Below, one piece after another: positions 26,855-36,129 of a DNA stretch of 64,000 nt. The number at the start of each line of letters is the position of its first letter. Position 1 is the first letter of the stretch. The notes below the pieces were generated by a model. It saw only the letters and a list, made by a program, of their open reading frames with translations, had not been told where the DNA came from and searched no databases. The DNA is taken from positions 27,414-91,413 of the forward strand of contig JAJFFX010000009.1 of NCBI GenBank assembly GCA_021776455.1. Reading direction: 5' to 3'. Both the position numbers and the translations under genes were made by a program. The DNA is from Hyphococcus sp. (GTDB taxonomy: Bacteria > Pseudomonadota > Alphaproteobacteria > Caulobacterales > Parvularculaceae).

Positions 26855-29284
26855 ATGACGACCGAGTTGGCACAACCTTCCAGCCGTGAAAAGCACGCGC
26901 CTGGCGAAATTACAATCATCGCGGCGCGCGGCGCCCTGTTTTGGGAGCGGGCTTGGCCGGCCATGCTCCCGGCGCTTGGCGTTGCTTGCCTATTCATCAT
27001 GCTTAGCCTGTTCGGCGCATGGCGCCTGGTCCCTGGCTGGCTGCACGGGCTGACGCTCGCCCTCGGCGCGCTTGTTTTCGTCTCCTTGATTTGGCGAGAC
27101 CTGCGCGGTGTGCGCTGGCCGGCGCGGCGCGCAGGGCTCGCCCGGCTCGAACGGGATGGTCGCGCAGAACACACACCGCTGCAGGCGCTCGATGATGCGC
27201 CCTTTGATGTGGCCAAAGCGACGAGCCCGCTTTGGCTGGCGCACATGACGGCGAGCGCCGAGCGCGCACGCAAAGCGCGCCTTGCCGGCGTCCGGCCCAC
27301 CGCGGAGACGCGCGATCCTTACGGCTTTCGCTTTATTGCACTCGGCCTCATCACCATCGGATTTGTCGCCGCTGGCGCTGACTGGCGCGCGCGCCTTGCC
27401 GGCGGCTTTGCGCCGGGCGCACTAACGTCAAGCGACGCCTTTGTCGCCGATCTCTGGATTGAACCGCCAGACTATACCGGTAAGGCGCCGATCTATCTGT
27501 TGCGCGCCGGACAAGCGTTTCCCGTTGCGCCCGCCCAGATCGATACGCCCTTTGGCGCCCGACTGGTCGCGCAAATCAACGGGCGGCCGCGAGTGCAGCT
27601 TCGGTTTGTCACGCAAAATGACGATATCCCCACCGAGTTTGAACGCGGCGCCAACGCGGCGCGCGCAGAGCTTGTCTTGACAGAGAGCGGATTGTTGCAG
27701 CTTAAGCTCGGCGCTGATGAGGTCCGCTGGCCGATCGCAATCATTGCCGACGACACCCCCGCCGTAACGTTCACCCGCTCTCCTGCCCTCGATGATCAGG
27801 CGCAATTGGCGTTCAGTTTCACCGCGCAGGACGATTATGGCATTGCCGCCGTACGGCTTGAGCTACGCCTTGACCCCGAGCAGGAACGCCCGCTCGACGC
27901 CCCGGCGTTTGATCGCGCAGCGCTCAGCCAACAGCGCCAAATCCCGCTTGACGGTGGCGCCAAAGCCAGCCTCCAGCAATCGGTCTCCCTCAATCTCCAA
28001 CCCGACCCATGGGCGGGACTGAAAGTGCTCGCCAAAGTCGTGGTGGAAGACGGCGCCGGTCAGACCGGAGAGACCAAGTCGGTTAGCGTTACACTCCCGA
28101 CGCGGAAATTTTTTAACCCGCTTGCAAAAACCGTCATTGAGCAACGCCAGACCCTCGCGGTGGCAACCGAAGACTGGCGCCGTGCGGGACGCTCTTTCGA
28201 CGCCGTGACGATGGCGCCGGAAGTCTTCTTTGACGACACGAAGGATTATTTACTGTTGCGCGCCGCATTCTGGAGGGTGATGCGACAGGATGGAGAAGGC
28301 TTTGAAGATGCGGTTGAAAAATTCTGGCCACTCGCTCTGCAACTTGAAGACGAGGCGTTGGAATTGGCCCGCCAGCGACTTGAGGCGGCGGAAGAAGCCC
28401 TGCGCCAGGCGATTGAGCGCGGCGCCAGCGAAGAGGAAATCGCCCGCCTCATAGAAGAGATGCGCCAGGCCATGAACGATTATCTGACCGCGCTCGCACA
28501 GTCTGGCCAATCGCCGGAACAGGCGGCGCGCAATAGCGACCAGCTCAGCCAATCCGACCTTGACCAAATGCTTGACGCGATTGGCGACCTGGCGCGCGAG
28601 GGCGCCTCCAACGCTGCGCGGCAGATGTTGTCGGACCTTGAAAATCTTTTGAACAATCTCCGCGTCAGCGAGGGCGGAACGGGAGGTGAAGGTCAGAGCG
28701 GCGCAGACGCGCCCGGCCAAGGCGCGCAAGGAGAAGGCGGCCCATCCGGCAAGGCTGGCGAGTTAATCGGACGCCAGCGCGAACTTGCCGACGAGGCCTT
28801 CGGACGCGGCCAATCCTATGGTGAGAACGGCGATGATCTGGCCGCCGCCGAAGGCGCTCTAGGCGCTAATCTCGATGAGTTGATCGACGATATTGAAGGC
28901 GGCGAGGCTGACCCTGACGGCGCGGCGGCACGCGCCCTCGCTCAAGCCCGCAACGATATGCGCGAGGCGGAACAAGGGCTCGAAAACGGGAACTTCGACG
29001 CCGCCAATGACGCCATGGAGCGCGCGATTGAAAACCTTCGCGACGGCGCCAAACGCCTTGCCGGCGAAGAAATGCGCCAGGCGCGGCAGGGCCGCCAGAG
29101 CGATACGCTCGACCCGCTCGGAAGACCCACAGGCGAGGCCGATGGCGACGGTGTCAAAATCCCGGAAGAAACCGACGCCGCGCGCAGCCGCGCCGTCATC
29201 GAAGAGCTACGCCGCCGCCTCGCAGAGCCCGGCCGCAGTGAAGAGGAAATCGACTATCTGGAGCGTTTGCTTGAGCGATTTTGA
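26855..29284 (+). CDS. TIGR02302/DUF4175 membrane protein
   Basis: This 809-residue protein is of the alphaproteobacterial TIGR02302 family, whose function is unknown. Two helices near the N-terminus (about 32-50 and 58-74) and one near residue 165 are followed by a long periplasmic-type region. Family features include the DLWIEPPDYTGKAPIYL segment near residue 205 and ITPVLPTRKFFNPLAKTVIE-like text near 420. The C-terminal half is helical and rich in Glu, Ala and Gln, with coiled-coil stretches (for example EEAIARLIEEMRQAMNDYLT) and a Gly/Gln-rich low-complexity patch around 605-650. It is transcribed alone, divergent from DUF5658 and convergent with hpt. Confidence 0.88.
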   Translation: MTTELAQPSSREKHAPGEITIIAARGALFWERAWPAMLPALGVACLFIMLSLFGAWRLVPGWLHGLTLALGALVFVSLIWRDLRGVRWPARRAGLARLERDGRAEHTPLQALDDAPFDVAKATSPLWLAHMTASAERARKARLAGVRPTAETRDPYGFRFIALGLITIGFVAAGADWRARLAGGFAPGALTSSDAFVADLWIEPPDYTGKAPIYLLRAGQAFPVAPAQIDTPFGARLVAQINGRPRVQLRFVTQNDDIPTEFERGANAARAELVLTESGLLQLKLGADEVRWPIAIIADDTPAVTFTRSPALDDQAQLAFSFTAQDDYGIAAVRLELRLDPEQERPLDAPAFDRAALSQQRQIPLDGGAKASLQQSVSLNLQPDPWAGLKVLAKVVVEDGAGQTGETKSVSVTLPTRKFFNPLAKTVIEQRQTLAVATEDWRRAGRSFDAVTMAPEVFFDDTKDYLLLRAAFWRVMRQDGEGFEDAVEKFWPLALQLEDEALELARQRLEAAEEALRQAIERGASEEEIARLIEEMRQAMNDYLTALAQSGQSPEQAARNSDQLSQSDLDQMLDAIGDLAREGASNAARQMLSDLENLLNNLRVSEGGTGGEGQSGADAPGQGAQGEGGPSGKAGELIGRQRELADEAFGRGQSYGENGDDLAAAEGALGANLDELIDDIEGGEADPDGAAARALAQARNDMREAEQGLENGNFDAANDAMERAIENLRDGAKRLAGEEMRQARQGRQSDTLDPLGRPTGEADGDGVKIPEETDAARSRAVIEELRRRLAEPGRSEEEIDYLERLLERF

Positions 29285-29404
29285 TCGGTGCGTAACAAAA
29301 TTCAAAGATTTGCACACAGACTAACAAAATATCCGCCTCATTATCGCGTCATCCCGGATGCATTGCGTCACGCAGTGATGGACTGCTGGTCCAGGATGAT
29401 GATT

Positions 29405-29932
29405 TTAAACCACGCCGATAACCGGCAAGCCTCTCTTGCGGCCGTCATCATCCATGCCATAACCGACAAGAAAATCATCGGCGCCGGCCTCAAACCCGAT
29501 ATAATCACACACCAGATCTTCCGCATGGCCAGTGAGTTTTTTAACCAGGACACATGTTTTTGCGTCCGCCGCTCCGCGATCCAGCACCATCCCTCTACCG
29601 AAATGCAGCGAGCGTCCGGTGTCGAGAACGTCATCGACAAGAAGCACGGTCTTGCCTTTTATATCGATCGAGAAATCCTTCAACAAAGTCACCACGCCGG
29701 ACGATGACCGCGCACCTGCGTAGGAGGAAAGTTGAACAAAATCGACATAGGGATCGGCGCCATATTTGTGGAGCGCACGCAAGAGGTCGGCTGCAAAGAT
29801 GAAGGCGCCGGTTAAAACTGGCGCCAACAGAAAATCCTTAGGCAGATCATTGGCCATCTCGCGCGCCATTTCATCAATGCGATTGGCGATGGCGGCTTCG
29901 TCGAATAGGGTGCGCATGGGCGACTGGTCCAT
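29405..29932 (-). CDS. hpt: Hypoxanthine phosphoribosyltransferase
   Basis: Hpt salvages hypoxanthine or guanine by joining it to PRPP. The PRPP-binding motif is TVLLVDDVLDTGRSLHFG near residue 95, the flexible-loop Ser-Tyr is in QLSSYAGARSSSG, and the purine-side region is DYIGFEAGADDFLVGYGMD. Length (175 aa) is normal for the short bacterial form. ATG 29932 is used; the internal Met at residue 6 is an alternative. It converges with the DUF4175 gene. Confidence 0.93.
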   Translation of the reverse strand: MDQSPMRTLFDEAAIANRIDEMAREMANDLPKDFLLAPVLTGAFIFAADLLRALHKYGADPYVDFVQLSSYAGARSSSGVVTLLKDFSIDIKGKTVLLVDDVLDTGRSLHFGRGMVLDRGAADAKTCVLVKKLTGHAEDLVCDYIGFEAGADDFLVGYGMDDDGRKRGLPVIGVV

Positions 29933-30029
29933 TATTGCTGAATGTCAGCCCCCTCATAGGCATGTTTTACGCACCGCGCCAGCGCTGCCGGCAGCGCTTC
30001 TCACTACCCATAATGTCTGGATTGTAGGC

Positions 30030-31511
30030 TTACTCGTCGCGACCGGAAAGGAGATCGCTGACAGCGCTTTTTGCCGGCGCAAAAGACAACGCCACCTCCG
30101 CGACGCCATCCGGCGCCGGGGCTCTGGTGACAAACTCGACCGAACCGCCAACCGCAACCCCCGGCTCGCTGGAGCTGAAGGTCCAGCGCGATAATAACTC
30201 GCCCCTGGGGCCGAGCGCTTCGGCCTGGAGCAGCGGCGCATCTACCGCAGTTGCGCCTTCGTTTCTTAAGCTGCCGGTGATTTCAATGGTCGGCCCGCCG
30301 GTCGACATCGCCAGGCGATGGTTCACATTTTCAATCGCCAGGCCATAAGGGTTCGCGGCTATACCGACAACGGCGTAGGCGTCTGCCGTTGACGGCGCAA
30401 TCTTCACTATCTCATCGCGATAGGCGACCACCGCATAAATCGTCCCCGCCACAGCTGCGACCCAGGCCGACCAGCCGAAAGCGCGCAGCGGCGTCATCCG
30501 GTTTTTGTCGCGCGCCTCAGCGCGGCGGCGAGCGCGGCGCAAGGCCTTTTCTAGCTCGCGCGGAGTGACCCGCAAGGACGCAAAAAACTCTTCATCGAAG
30601 ACATCCGGCTCAAACCGGCGCACATCCTCCATCCGCGCCAGCGCCGTCGCACGGCGGCGCTCGACCCGGACCCGGCGACCAAAACCGCGCTCGCGGGGGT
30701 TGTGCTCATCGACATCTTCCCAATCCGCATCCACCACGGTCGCCGGATCAACACTATATTCGTCATAGTCGGCACCACCTTCATCATAGGCGTCGTCATA
30801 AGAGCTACCTTCGTCGTAGACGTCATCCGTCTCATCTTCGTCCCGGTCTTCATCGACATCATCGTCAGCAAAACGCAACGCTTCGCGCGCGTTTTGGCGG
30901 TTGGGCTTGTCGTCTTTGTCTTTTTTATTTTTGCGCGAGAAGAACGACCGACGCGGTTCTTCCTCCTCGTCATCCTCGATATCTTCGATGATAAACTGCT
31001 TGCCCTTGCGCCAGCCTTTTTCAATCGGCTCATCATCTTCGGCGGGTGTAGACTGGGCCTTGGCTTGAGGTTTGGCCTTAGCGGCTTTCGGCTCAGCTTT
31101 CGCCGCTTTTACGGATGGCTTTTTCTCGGCTTTGGCAAAATCTTTGGCTTTGCGCGTCGCCTTCATGATCGGCGTATCGAACAACGCGTCATCATCATCG
31201 TCGTGATCGCCCGCGCCATCGGCGTCGGCTTGGTCGCGCGCAGCGGCTTTTTTTACGGTTTTACGGGTTTTGCGCTTCGGCTTTTCCGCTTCTTCGTCAA
31301 TACTGACTTTCAACCGGCCGCCCCCGCGTTTAGACTTCGGCGGTGCGTCGTCGGGGATACGCGAACCGGGCGACAGTTCCTCAATCGGCTCCGGTGCGGG
31401 CACAAACCAGCTCTCGCCACAATCTGTGCAGCGCACGGAGCGGCCTTTCGGGTGGAACCGGTCGTCGTCGACATCATAGCGCGTAGCGCAATCTGGACAG
31501 GTGATTATCAT
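30030..31511 (-). CDS. MJ0042 zinc-ribbon / DUF3426-like membrane protein
   Basis: The N-terminal MJ0042 zinc ribbon has two CxxC pairs (Cys5/Cys8 and Cys28/Cys31). Residues 50-270 form a low-complexity linker alternating Lys/Ala-rich and Asp/Glu-rich blocks, including long Asp runs. After an Arg-rich helix, one membrane segment (about 346-364) leads to a DUF3426-like beta domain (about 375-480). The likely topology is a cytoplasmic ribbon and a periplasmic tail. Function is not known; a regulatory or envelope-sensing role is speculative. It is divergent from ftsE, as in several alphaproteobacteria. Confidence 0.82.
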   Translation of the reverse strand: MIITCPDCATRYDVDDDRFHPKGRSVRCTDCGESWFVPAPEPIEELSPGSRIPDDAPPKSKRGGGRLKVSIDEEAEKPKRKTRKTVKKAAARDQADADGAGDHDDDDDALFDTPIMKATRKAKDFAKAEKKPSVKAAKAEPKAAKAKPQAKAQSTPAEDDEPIEKGWRKGKQFIIEDIEDDEEEEPRRSFFSRKNKKDKDDKPNRQNAREALRFADDDVDEDRDEDETDDVYDEGSSYDDAYDEGGADYDEYSVDPATVVDADWEDVDEHNPRERGFGRRVRVERRRATALARMEDVRRFEPDVFDEEFFASLRVTPRELEKALRRARRRAEARDKNRMTPLRAFGWSAWVAAVAGTIYAVVAYRDEIVKIAPSTADAYAVVGIAANPYGLAIENVNHRLAMSTGGPTIEITGSLRNEGATAVDAPLLQAEALGPRGELLSRWTFSSSEPGVAVGGSVEFVTRAPAPDGVAEVALSFAPAKSAVSDLLSGRDE

Positions 31512-31603
31512 AAGCGGCCAGAATCACTTAACTTGGCGCCGCATGAATTGGCGCCACTGACCCCGTTTGGGGAAGTGGGATCATATGAACGGAGCAGCAT
31601 ATC

Positions 31604-32299
31604 TTGGCGGCAAATGGTTTGATCATTGATTTTGACAATGCCGGCCTTGCCTATGGCGATGCGCCGGAAACGCTGAGCGACGTTACCTTGCAGCTGCGCG
31701 AGGGTGAATTCCGGTTTTTGACCGGCCCGTCCGGCGCCGGCAAAACCTCGCTCCTGAAAATGATGTATCTTGCGCACCGGCCGACGCGCGGGCGCTTTTC
31801 GCTGTTTGGCGAGGACGCAACCAACGCCCCGCGCGAGGCGTTGCCCGCCCTGCGCCGTCGCATAGGCGTTGTGTTCCAGGAATTTAGACTGCTCGACCAT
31901 CTCACAGCTTTCGAAAACGTCGCCCTCCCAATGAAGGTCGCCGGCATTAACCAAAACCAATACCGCGAAGACGTAAGCGAACTCTTAAACTGGGTCGGAT
32001 TGGGTCACCGGATGGGGGCGAAACCGCCCACTTTATCCGGCGGCGAGCAGCAACGGGTCGCTTTGGCGCGCGCGCTTGTCTCAAAACCGGACCTCATTCT
32101 CGCCGATGAGCCAACCGGTAATGTTGACCCGGCGATGAGTGAACGAATTATGAAACTATTCGTGGAGCTGAACAAACTGGGCGCCGCAGTGATCGTTGCA
32201 ACCCACAATCTTCGTCTCGTGCAAACCCTTGGTAAACCGGTGTTAAGAATTTCTGACGGTAGGGTGTCGCGGGCGCCCGGCGCGGGCGGCGCGTCATGA
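31604..32299 (+). CDS. ftsE: Cell-division ABC transporter ATPase FtsE
   Basis: FtsE, with FtsX, regulates peptidoglycan hydrolases at the division septum. The Walker A motif is GPSGAGKTSLLKMMY, the signature LSGGEQQRVALARAL, the Walker B LILADEPTGNVDP, and the switch His is in VATHNLRLVQ. The start is TTG at 31604 with GGAG nine bases upstream; the nearby ATG at 31585 is in another frame and closes quickly. Length (231 aa) is normal. The stop overlaps the ftsX start by four bases. Confidence 0.95.
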   Translation: MAANGLIIDFDNAGLAYGDAPETLSDVTLQLREGEFRFLTGPSGAGKTSLLKMMYLAHRPTRGRFSLFGEDATNAPREALPALRRRIGVVFQEFRLLDHLTAFENVALPMKVAGINQNQYREDVSELLNWVGLGHRMGAKPPTLSGGEQQRVALARALVSKPDLILADEPTGNVDPAMSERIMKLFVELNKLGAAVIVATHNLRLVQTLGKPVLRISDGRVSRAPGAGGAS

Positions 32300-33273
32300 A
32301 TCAGCCCGAAATACCCCAGCCGGATACCTCTGAAGCTAATGGCCTTGGCGATGGCCAAAACCACGAATGGCCCAAACCTTCACTGTTCGCACGATTGCGT
32401 CGCGAACCATTATTGCCGGAAGCCGGCGCCGGCGGCGCGCCCCTGACCGCCGTTATCGCAGTTATTTCTTTCCTCGCCGTCCTCGCCATGGCGTCGGTTT
32501 TAGTTATCAATCAATCGGCAAGCAAATGGACCTCAGCGCTTCGTTCAGAAATCACGGTACAGATCAAAGGCGCGGACGCCACGGAAATTGCCGCCGGCGC
32601 GTCGGCGGCAATGCGTGTTTTGGAGGGGACAGACGGCGTTATTGAGGCGACGCTTCAGGACGAGGCTACGACTGTGGCGCTGCTGGAGCCGTGGCTGGGG
32701 CGAGGCAATGTCCAGGCGTTTTTAAATATTCCGGCGCTAATAGAAGTCAAAGTCACGCCCGCCCTGCGCGGCGACCTCGATCTGTTGCGCAACCGCCTCG
32801 CCGCCGCGGCGCCGGGCGCAACGCTTGACGATCATGCTGTCTGGCACAACCGCCTCGCCACCGCCGCACGCTCCGGCCAGGCGCTGGCCTTAGCAATCTT
32901 CCTTCTGGTGATGGCCGCGGCTTGCGCAATCTCTATCTTTGCCGCCCGAGCCGGGCTCGCCGCCAATCACGATATTGTCTCGGTCCTGCATCTGGTTGGC
33001 GCCACCGACGATTTCATCGCAGCGGAAGTCCAGCGGCGGTTTTTTATTCTCGGCTTCCGGGGGGCCGCCGCCGGGCTCGCCGCTGCTCTCATTGCGCTGG
33101 CGCTGGCCGCGGCCGCCTTTCGCACCGGTATTGGCGCAGATGCTTTCCTGCCGCAGTTTAGCGTCGGCGGCTGGCTGATTTTGTGGCTCTTTGCGGTTCC
33201 GGTCGTCACCTGCCTGGCCACGGCCATAACCGCGCGCCTTACAGTTTTGAAAACATTGCGCGAGCAGTATTAA
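32296..33273 (+). CDS. ftsX: Cell-division ABC transporter permease FtsX
   Basis: FtsX is the membrane partner of FtsE. The 325-residue protein has a Pro-rich cytoplasmic N-terminus of about 45 residues, a first helix at about 50-72, a periplasmic domain (about 75-190), and three C-terminal helices. The permease loop motif reads HDIVSVLHLVGATDDFIAAE. The start ATG overlaps the ftsE stop (ATGA), showing translational coupling. Confidence 0.94.
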   Translation: MNQPEIPQPDTSEANGLGDGQNHEWPKPSLFARLRREPLLPEAGAGGAPLTAVIAVISFLAVLAMASVLVINQSASKWTSALRSEITVQIKGADATEIAAGASAAMRVLEGTDGVIEATLQDEATTVALLEPWLGRGNVQAFLNIPALIEVKVTPALRGDLDLLRNRLAAAAPGATLDDHAVWHNRLATAARSGQALALAIFLLVMAAACAISIFAARAGLAANHDIVSVLHLVGATDDFIAAEVQRRFFILGFRGAAAGLAAALIALALAAAAFRTGIGADAFLPQFSVGGWLILWLFAVPVVTCLATAITARLTVLKTLREQY

Positions 33274-33343
33274 CACTACTAGACCGTCCGAGCCCCGATC
33301 CGCTATCTTCTCGGCTTATGATGGGCAAGATCAGGAGTAGGCG

Positions 33344-33928
33344 GTGCAGCGAATAATCTTAAGCTTTGTTGTCGCCGGCCTTTTATGGGCGGTCGGGCTC
33401 GCGATGTTCATCCGTGGTTTGCCTCTACCATCGCAATTGACGCCCGCAAAAGTCGACGCCGTCATCGTCTATACCGGCGGCGGCGGCGTACGTATTTCCG
33501 CCGGTATGGCCGTCTTCGCCACCGGCGCCGGCGAGCGCCTTTTAATCTCGGGCGTGCACCCCGATACGTCGCGCGAACGCCTGTCGGAATTCTGGAATGG
33601 AACGCCGGACCGATTTGACTGCTGCGTTGATCTCGGACGCATGGCGCACTCAACGCAAGGCAATGCAGAAGAAGCCGCGCAGTGGGCGCGTGAACATGAA
33701 TTTAAAGGTCTGGTTCTAGTCACTTCCGACTACCACATGCCCCGCGCCATCGCGGTCGCCAAGGCTCAGATGCCGGAGATGGAAATCATGCCCTATGTTG
33801 TCGCCTCCGGGTACTTCAATGACAACCGTCAGCCAAACTCTCGCAAAGCGTGGCGAAAACTTAGCGGCGAATATACAAAATACCTTCTCGCCCGCATGAC
33901 GTCTCTGTTCTCCTTTGTTGGCCGTTGA
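33344..33928 (+). CDS. DUF218/YdcF-SanA-like envelope protein
   Basis: The 194-residue protein has an N-terminal membrane anchor (about 4-24) and a DUF218 domain. The hallmark pattern is AVIVYTGGGGVRISAGM, then LLISGVHPDTS, NAEEAAQWARE and VLVTSDYHMPRAIAVAK, with the conserved S-D-Y-H-M-x-R. DUF218 proteins influence envelope integrity, but their reaction is not settled. The start is GTG at 33344, with GGAG nine bases upstream. It follows ftsX on the same strand and precedes plsC by 7 bp, a conserved neighbourhood in alphaproteobacteria. Confidence 0.9.
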   Translation: MQRIILSFVVAGLLWAVGLAMFIRGLPLPSQLTPAKVDAVIVYTGGGGVRISAGMAVFATGAGERLLISGVHPDTSRERLSEFWNGTPDRFDCCVDLGRMAHSTQGNAEEAAQWAREHEFKGLVLVTSDYHMPRAIAVAKAQMPEMEIMPYVVASGYFNDNRQPNSRKAWRKLSGEYTKYLLARMTSLFSFVGR

Positions 33929-33935
33929 GGCGGCA

Positions 33936-34673
33936 ATGGAACGGATACGCGGGATTGCTTTTTTGGTGTTTATCTTTTCCGGCAGTCTTATCTATGGCGT
34001 GATCATTGCTCCAGTATTTTTATTTGGAGAGAACGCCGCCCGCGCGGTTGCAAAATTCTGGGTGCGGACGGCTCTTGACGCCTTACACTTTATCACCGGC
34101 GTCACCTACCGCGTCGAGGGGGCGGAAAACATGCCTGACGGCGGCGCCATTATCGCCGCCAACCATCAGTCGATGTGGGAGACGCTGGCGCTTTACCAGC
34201 TAATGCCGCGGCCGGTTTTTGTATATAAAAAAGAACTCGCCCGCTTGCCGGTTTATGGCTGGGTTGTGGCGCGCGCCGGCAACATCGCGGTTGACCGCAG
34301 GGCCGGCGCCAAGGCGTTGCGGGCAATGCGCGCGACAGCTGCCACACGAATTGAGGAAGGCTGCCAAGTGATTGTTTTCCCTGAAGGAACGCGGGTTCCC
34401 CCAGGCCAGACAGCAAAATTTCATTCCGGTGTGGCCGGCATTTACACCGCCACGGGCGCACCATGCGTCCCGGCGGCGCATAATAGCGGACAGTTCTGGC
34501 GCCATCCCGGACCGGAAAAAACCGCCGGCGAAATCACCATCCGGTTCTTGCCGGCGATAGAGCCTGGCCTCGACCGCAAGGTCTTTCTTGATCAGCTTAA
34601 GCAGAAAATCGATGGCGCACGACCGGACCTTGTCGACCTCCCCTCAACCAAATTTAATGCGTCCGATGACTGA
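33936..34673 (+). CDS. plsC: 1-acyl-sn-glycerol-3-phosphate acyltransferase
   Basis: PlsC acylates lysophosphatidic acid to phosphatidic acid at the inner membrane. The acyltransferase motif I is AANHQSMWETL, a variant of NHxxxxD with Glu in place of Asp, and motif III is VIVFPEGTRVPPG. One N-terminal helix (about 8-28) anchors it. I use ATG 33936, which has GAGG just upstream, in place of the TTG at 33915. Length 245 aa. The next gene starts inside its 3' end (ATGACTGA). Confidence 0.93.
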   Translation: MERIRGIAFLVFIFSGSLIYGVIIAPVFLFGENAARAVAKFWVRTALDALHFITGVTYRVEGAENMPDGGAIIAANHQSMWETLALYQLMPRPVFVYKKELARLPVYGWVVARAGNIAVDRRAGAKALRAMRATAATRIEEGCQVIVFPEGTRVPPGQTAKFHSGVAGIYTATGAPCVPAAHNSGQFWRHPGPEKTAGEITIRFLPAIEPGLDRKVFLDQLKQKIDGARPDLVDLPSTKFNASDD

Positions 34674-35661
34674 CCGTTCCCCTCGCATATCAAGGCGTTG
34701 GCTCTATGCACCCTTCGCCATCGCCGCACTTATTCTGGCTGGCTATTACCTTTTATGGCGCACCGGCGCGCATGAAATGAAAAGAGCCGTTGACGCCTGG
34801 GTCATCGACCAACGCACAGCTGGGCTGGACGTTATTCATGGCGCCGTCACAGCAGAGGGGTTTCCGTTTTTCTTGCGCGTTCATATTGAAGCGCCGGAGA
34901 TCGCCATGCCGGGTGTGTGGCGATGGCGCGCGGAGACACTGTTCCTTGACGCCTTGCCCTATGATCTTAGCCGGCTGATTATCTCTCCCGGCGGCGAACA
35001 GCTGTTCAGCGCCGAAGGCGTCGGCAAATGGCGCGGCTCTGCAGCGGAACTGCGCGCATCAATTGCAAACGACAACACCCGCGGCTGGGTGTTCGCCGTC
35101 ACCGCTGGCGATGCAACGGGCAGGCGAGATGGCGATGGCGCAAGCTACCGCCTCACCTCACTGGTGTTAGATCTCGCGCCCGCGCAGGGCGACCCGACGG
35201 CGCTAACACTCAATCTCGCCGCCCATGGTCTTGAAATTTCAGCCGGTGGAGAGACCTACGAAATGGCGCAGTTACAAACCATGGCCTCGCTATCGAGAAC
35301 CGATATGTTGCTCACACCGACGCCCGCCGCCAGCTGGCGCGAGACCGGCGGCGCGCTGACCATTGCGCATTTCTTCACTGATGTTGAAAACACCAAAATA
35401 GCGGCTTCAGGCGCCATTCAACTTGACCAAAACCACTACCCGCAAGGCACGCTCAAAACCGAGCTGCAAAACCCGGCGGGGCTTGCAAAGCTACTCGGCA
35501 AAACCGGCGCCTTGTCGCAAGCTGAAGCCAGCGCGGCGACGACGGGGCTTATCGTGATAGCGCTCCCATCCGGCGGAAAAATCACCGCGCCGATTGAGTT
35601 TAATGAGGGCTCTGCTCAAATTGCCGGCATAAAAATTGCTGATCTGCCAAAGCTGGAATAA
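34666..35661 (+). CDS. DUF2125 periplasmic protein
   Basis: The 331-residue protein has a membrane anchor near the N-terminus (about 12-33, WLYAPFAIAALILAGYYLLW) and a DUF2125 domain. Conserved text includes GLDVIHGAVTAEGFPFFLRV and IEAPEIAMPGVWRWRAETLF, followed by beta-rich sequence. Function is unknown; the family is largely alphaproteobacterial and probably envelope-located. I use ATG 34666, which overlaps the plsC stop by eight bases, in place of the track's 34588. Confidence 0.88.
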   Translation: MTDRSPRISRRWLYAPFAIAALILAGYYLLWRTGAHEMKRAVDAWVIDQRTAGLDVIHGAVTAEGFPFFLRVHIEAPEIAMPGVWRWRAETLFLDALPYDLSRLIISPGGEQLFSAEGVGKWRGSAAELRASIANDNTRGWVFAVTAGDATGRRDGDGASYRLTSLVLDLAPAQGDPTALTLNLAAHGLEISAGGETYEMAQLQTMASLSRTDMLLTPTPAASWRETGGALTIAHFFTDVENTKIAASGAIQLDQNHYPQGTLKTELQNPAGLAKLLGKTGALSQAEASAATTGLIVIALPSGGKITAPIEFNEGSAQIAGIKIADLPKLE

Positions 35662-35672
35662 CCCAAACTTGC

Positions 35673-36029
35673 CTATCCGTAGAGCGCGCCAAGCGCCGGC
35701 TCGCTGGCGATACGCGATTCCACCAGCCTTGCAAATTCGTCGAGATAAACCGCGCCGCCAGGGGTCTTCTGTACAAGGACGACCCGTTTGTCGCCAGGAT
35801 CGCGGACACGTTTGACAAAGCCGAGAATGGAAAGTGCATCCAGCGCGCGTGATATTGCGGGCTTGGGCACGTTGAGATCACGCGCCAGCGCACGCACTGT
35901 ATGCGGACCCGGATTGAGATAGACGGTCAGCAAAATTGACCATTGCCGCATCGAAAGATCCGGCCCGTCAGCGCGCACCGCATCGCACATCACATCGCGC
36001 CAGTTCGTCAATATATCGATAGACGCCAT
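35673..36029 (-). CDS. MarR-family transcriptional regulator
   Basis: The 118-residue protein contains a winged helix: LSMRQWSILLTVYLNPGPHT, the recognition region LARDLNVPKPAISRALDALS, and the wing RVRDPGDKRVVLVQKTP. It is shorter than many MarR proteins but complete for the domain. The ligand is unknown. It ends 11 bp from the convergent DUF2125 gene and starts 100 bp downstream of the aminopeptidase stop, on the same strand. Confidence 0.88.
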   Translation of the reverse strand: MASIDILTNWRDVMCDAVRADGPDLSMRQWSILLTVYLNPGPHTVRALARDLNVPKPAISRALDALSILGFVKRVRDPGDKRVVLVQKTPGGAVYLDEFARLVESRIASEPALGALYG

Positions 36030-36129
36030 CGCCGGCTCATTCCGTAGAAATTTCCCTGCCGTCTGCTTGCAACTGTTCGCACAGGAAGAGCAAGAAAAAG
36101 TCCTTAACGGGGATCGCCCGGCGCTCTAG

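Noticed and set aside
30702-31622. Plus-strand ORF of 306 codons opposite the zinc-ribbon gene
   Set aside because: The hydrophobic look comes from the antisense of Asp/Glu/Lys-rich codons. The minus-strand protein has two CxxC pairs and a known layout.
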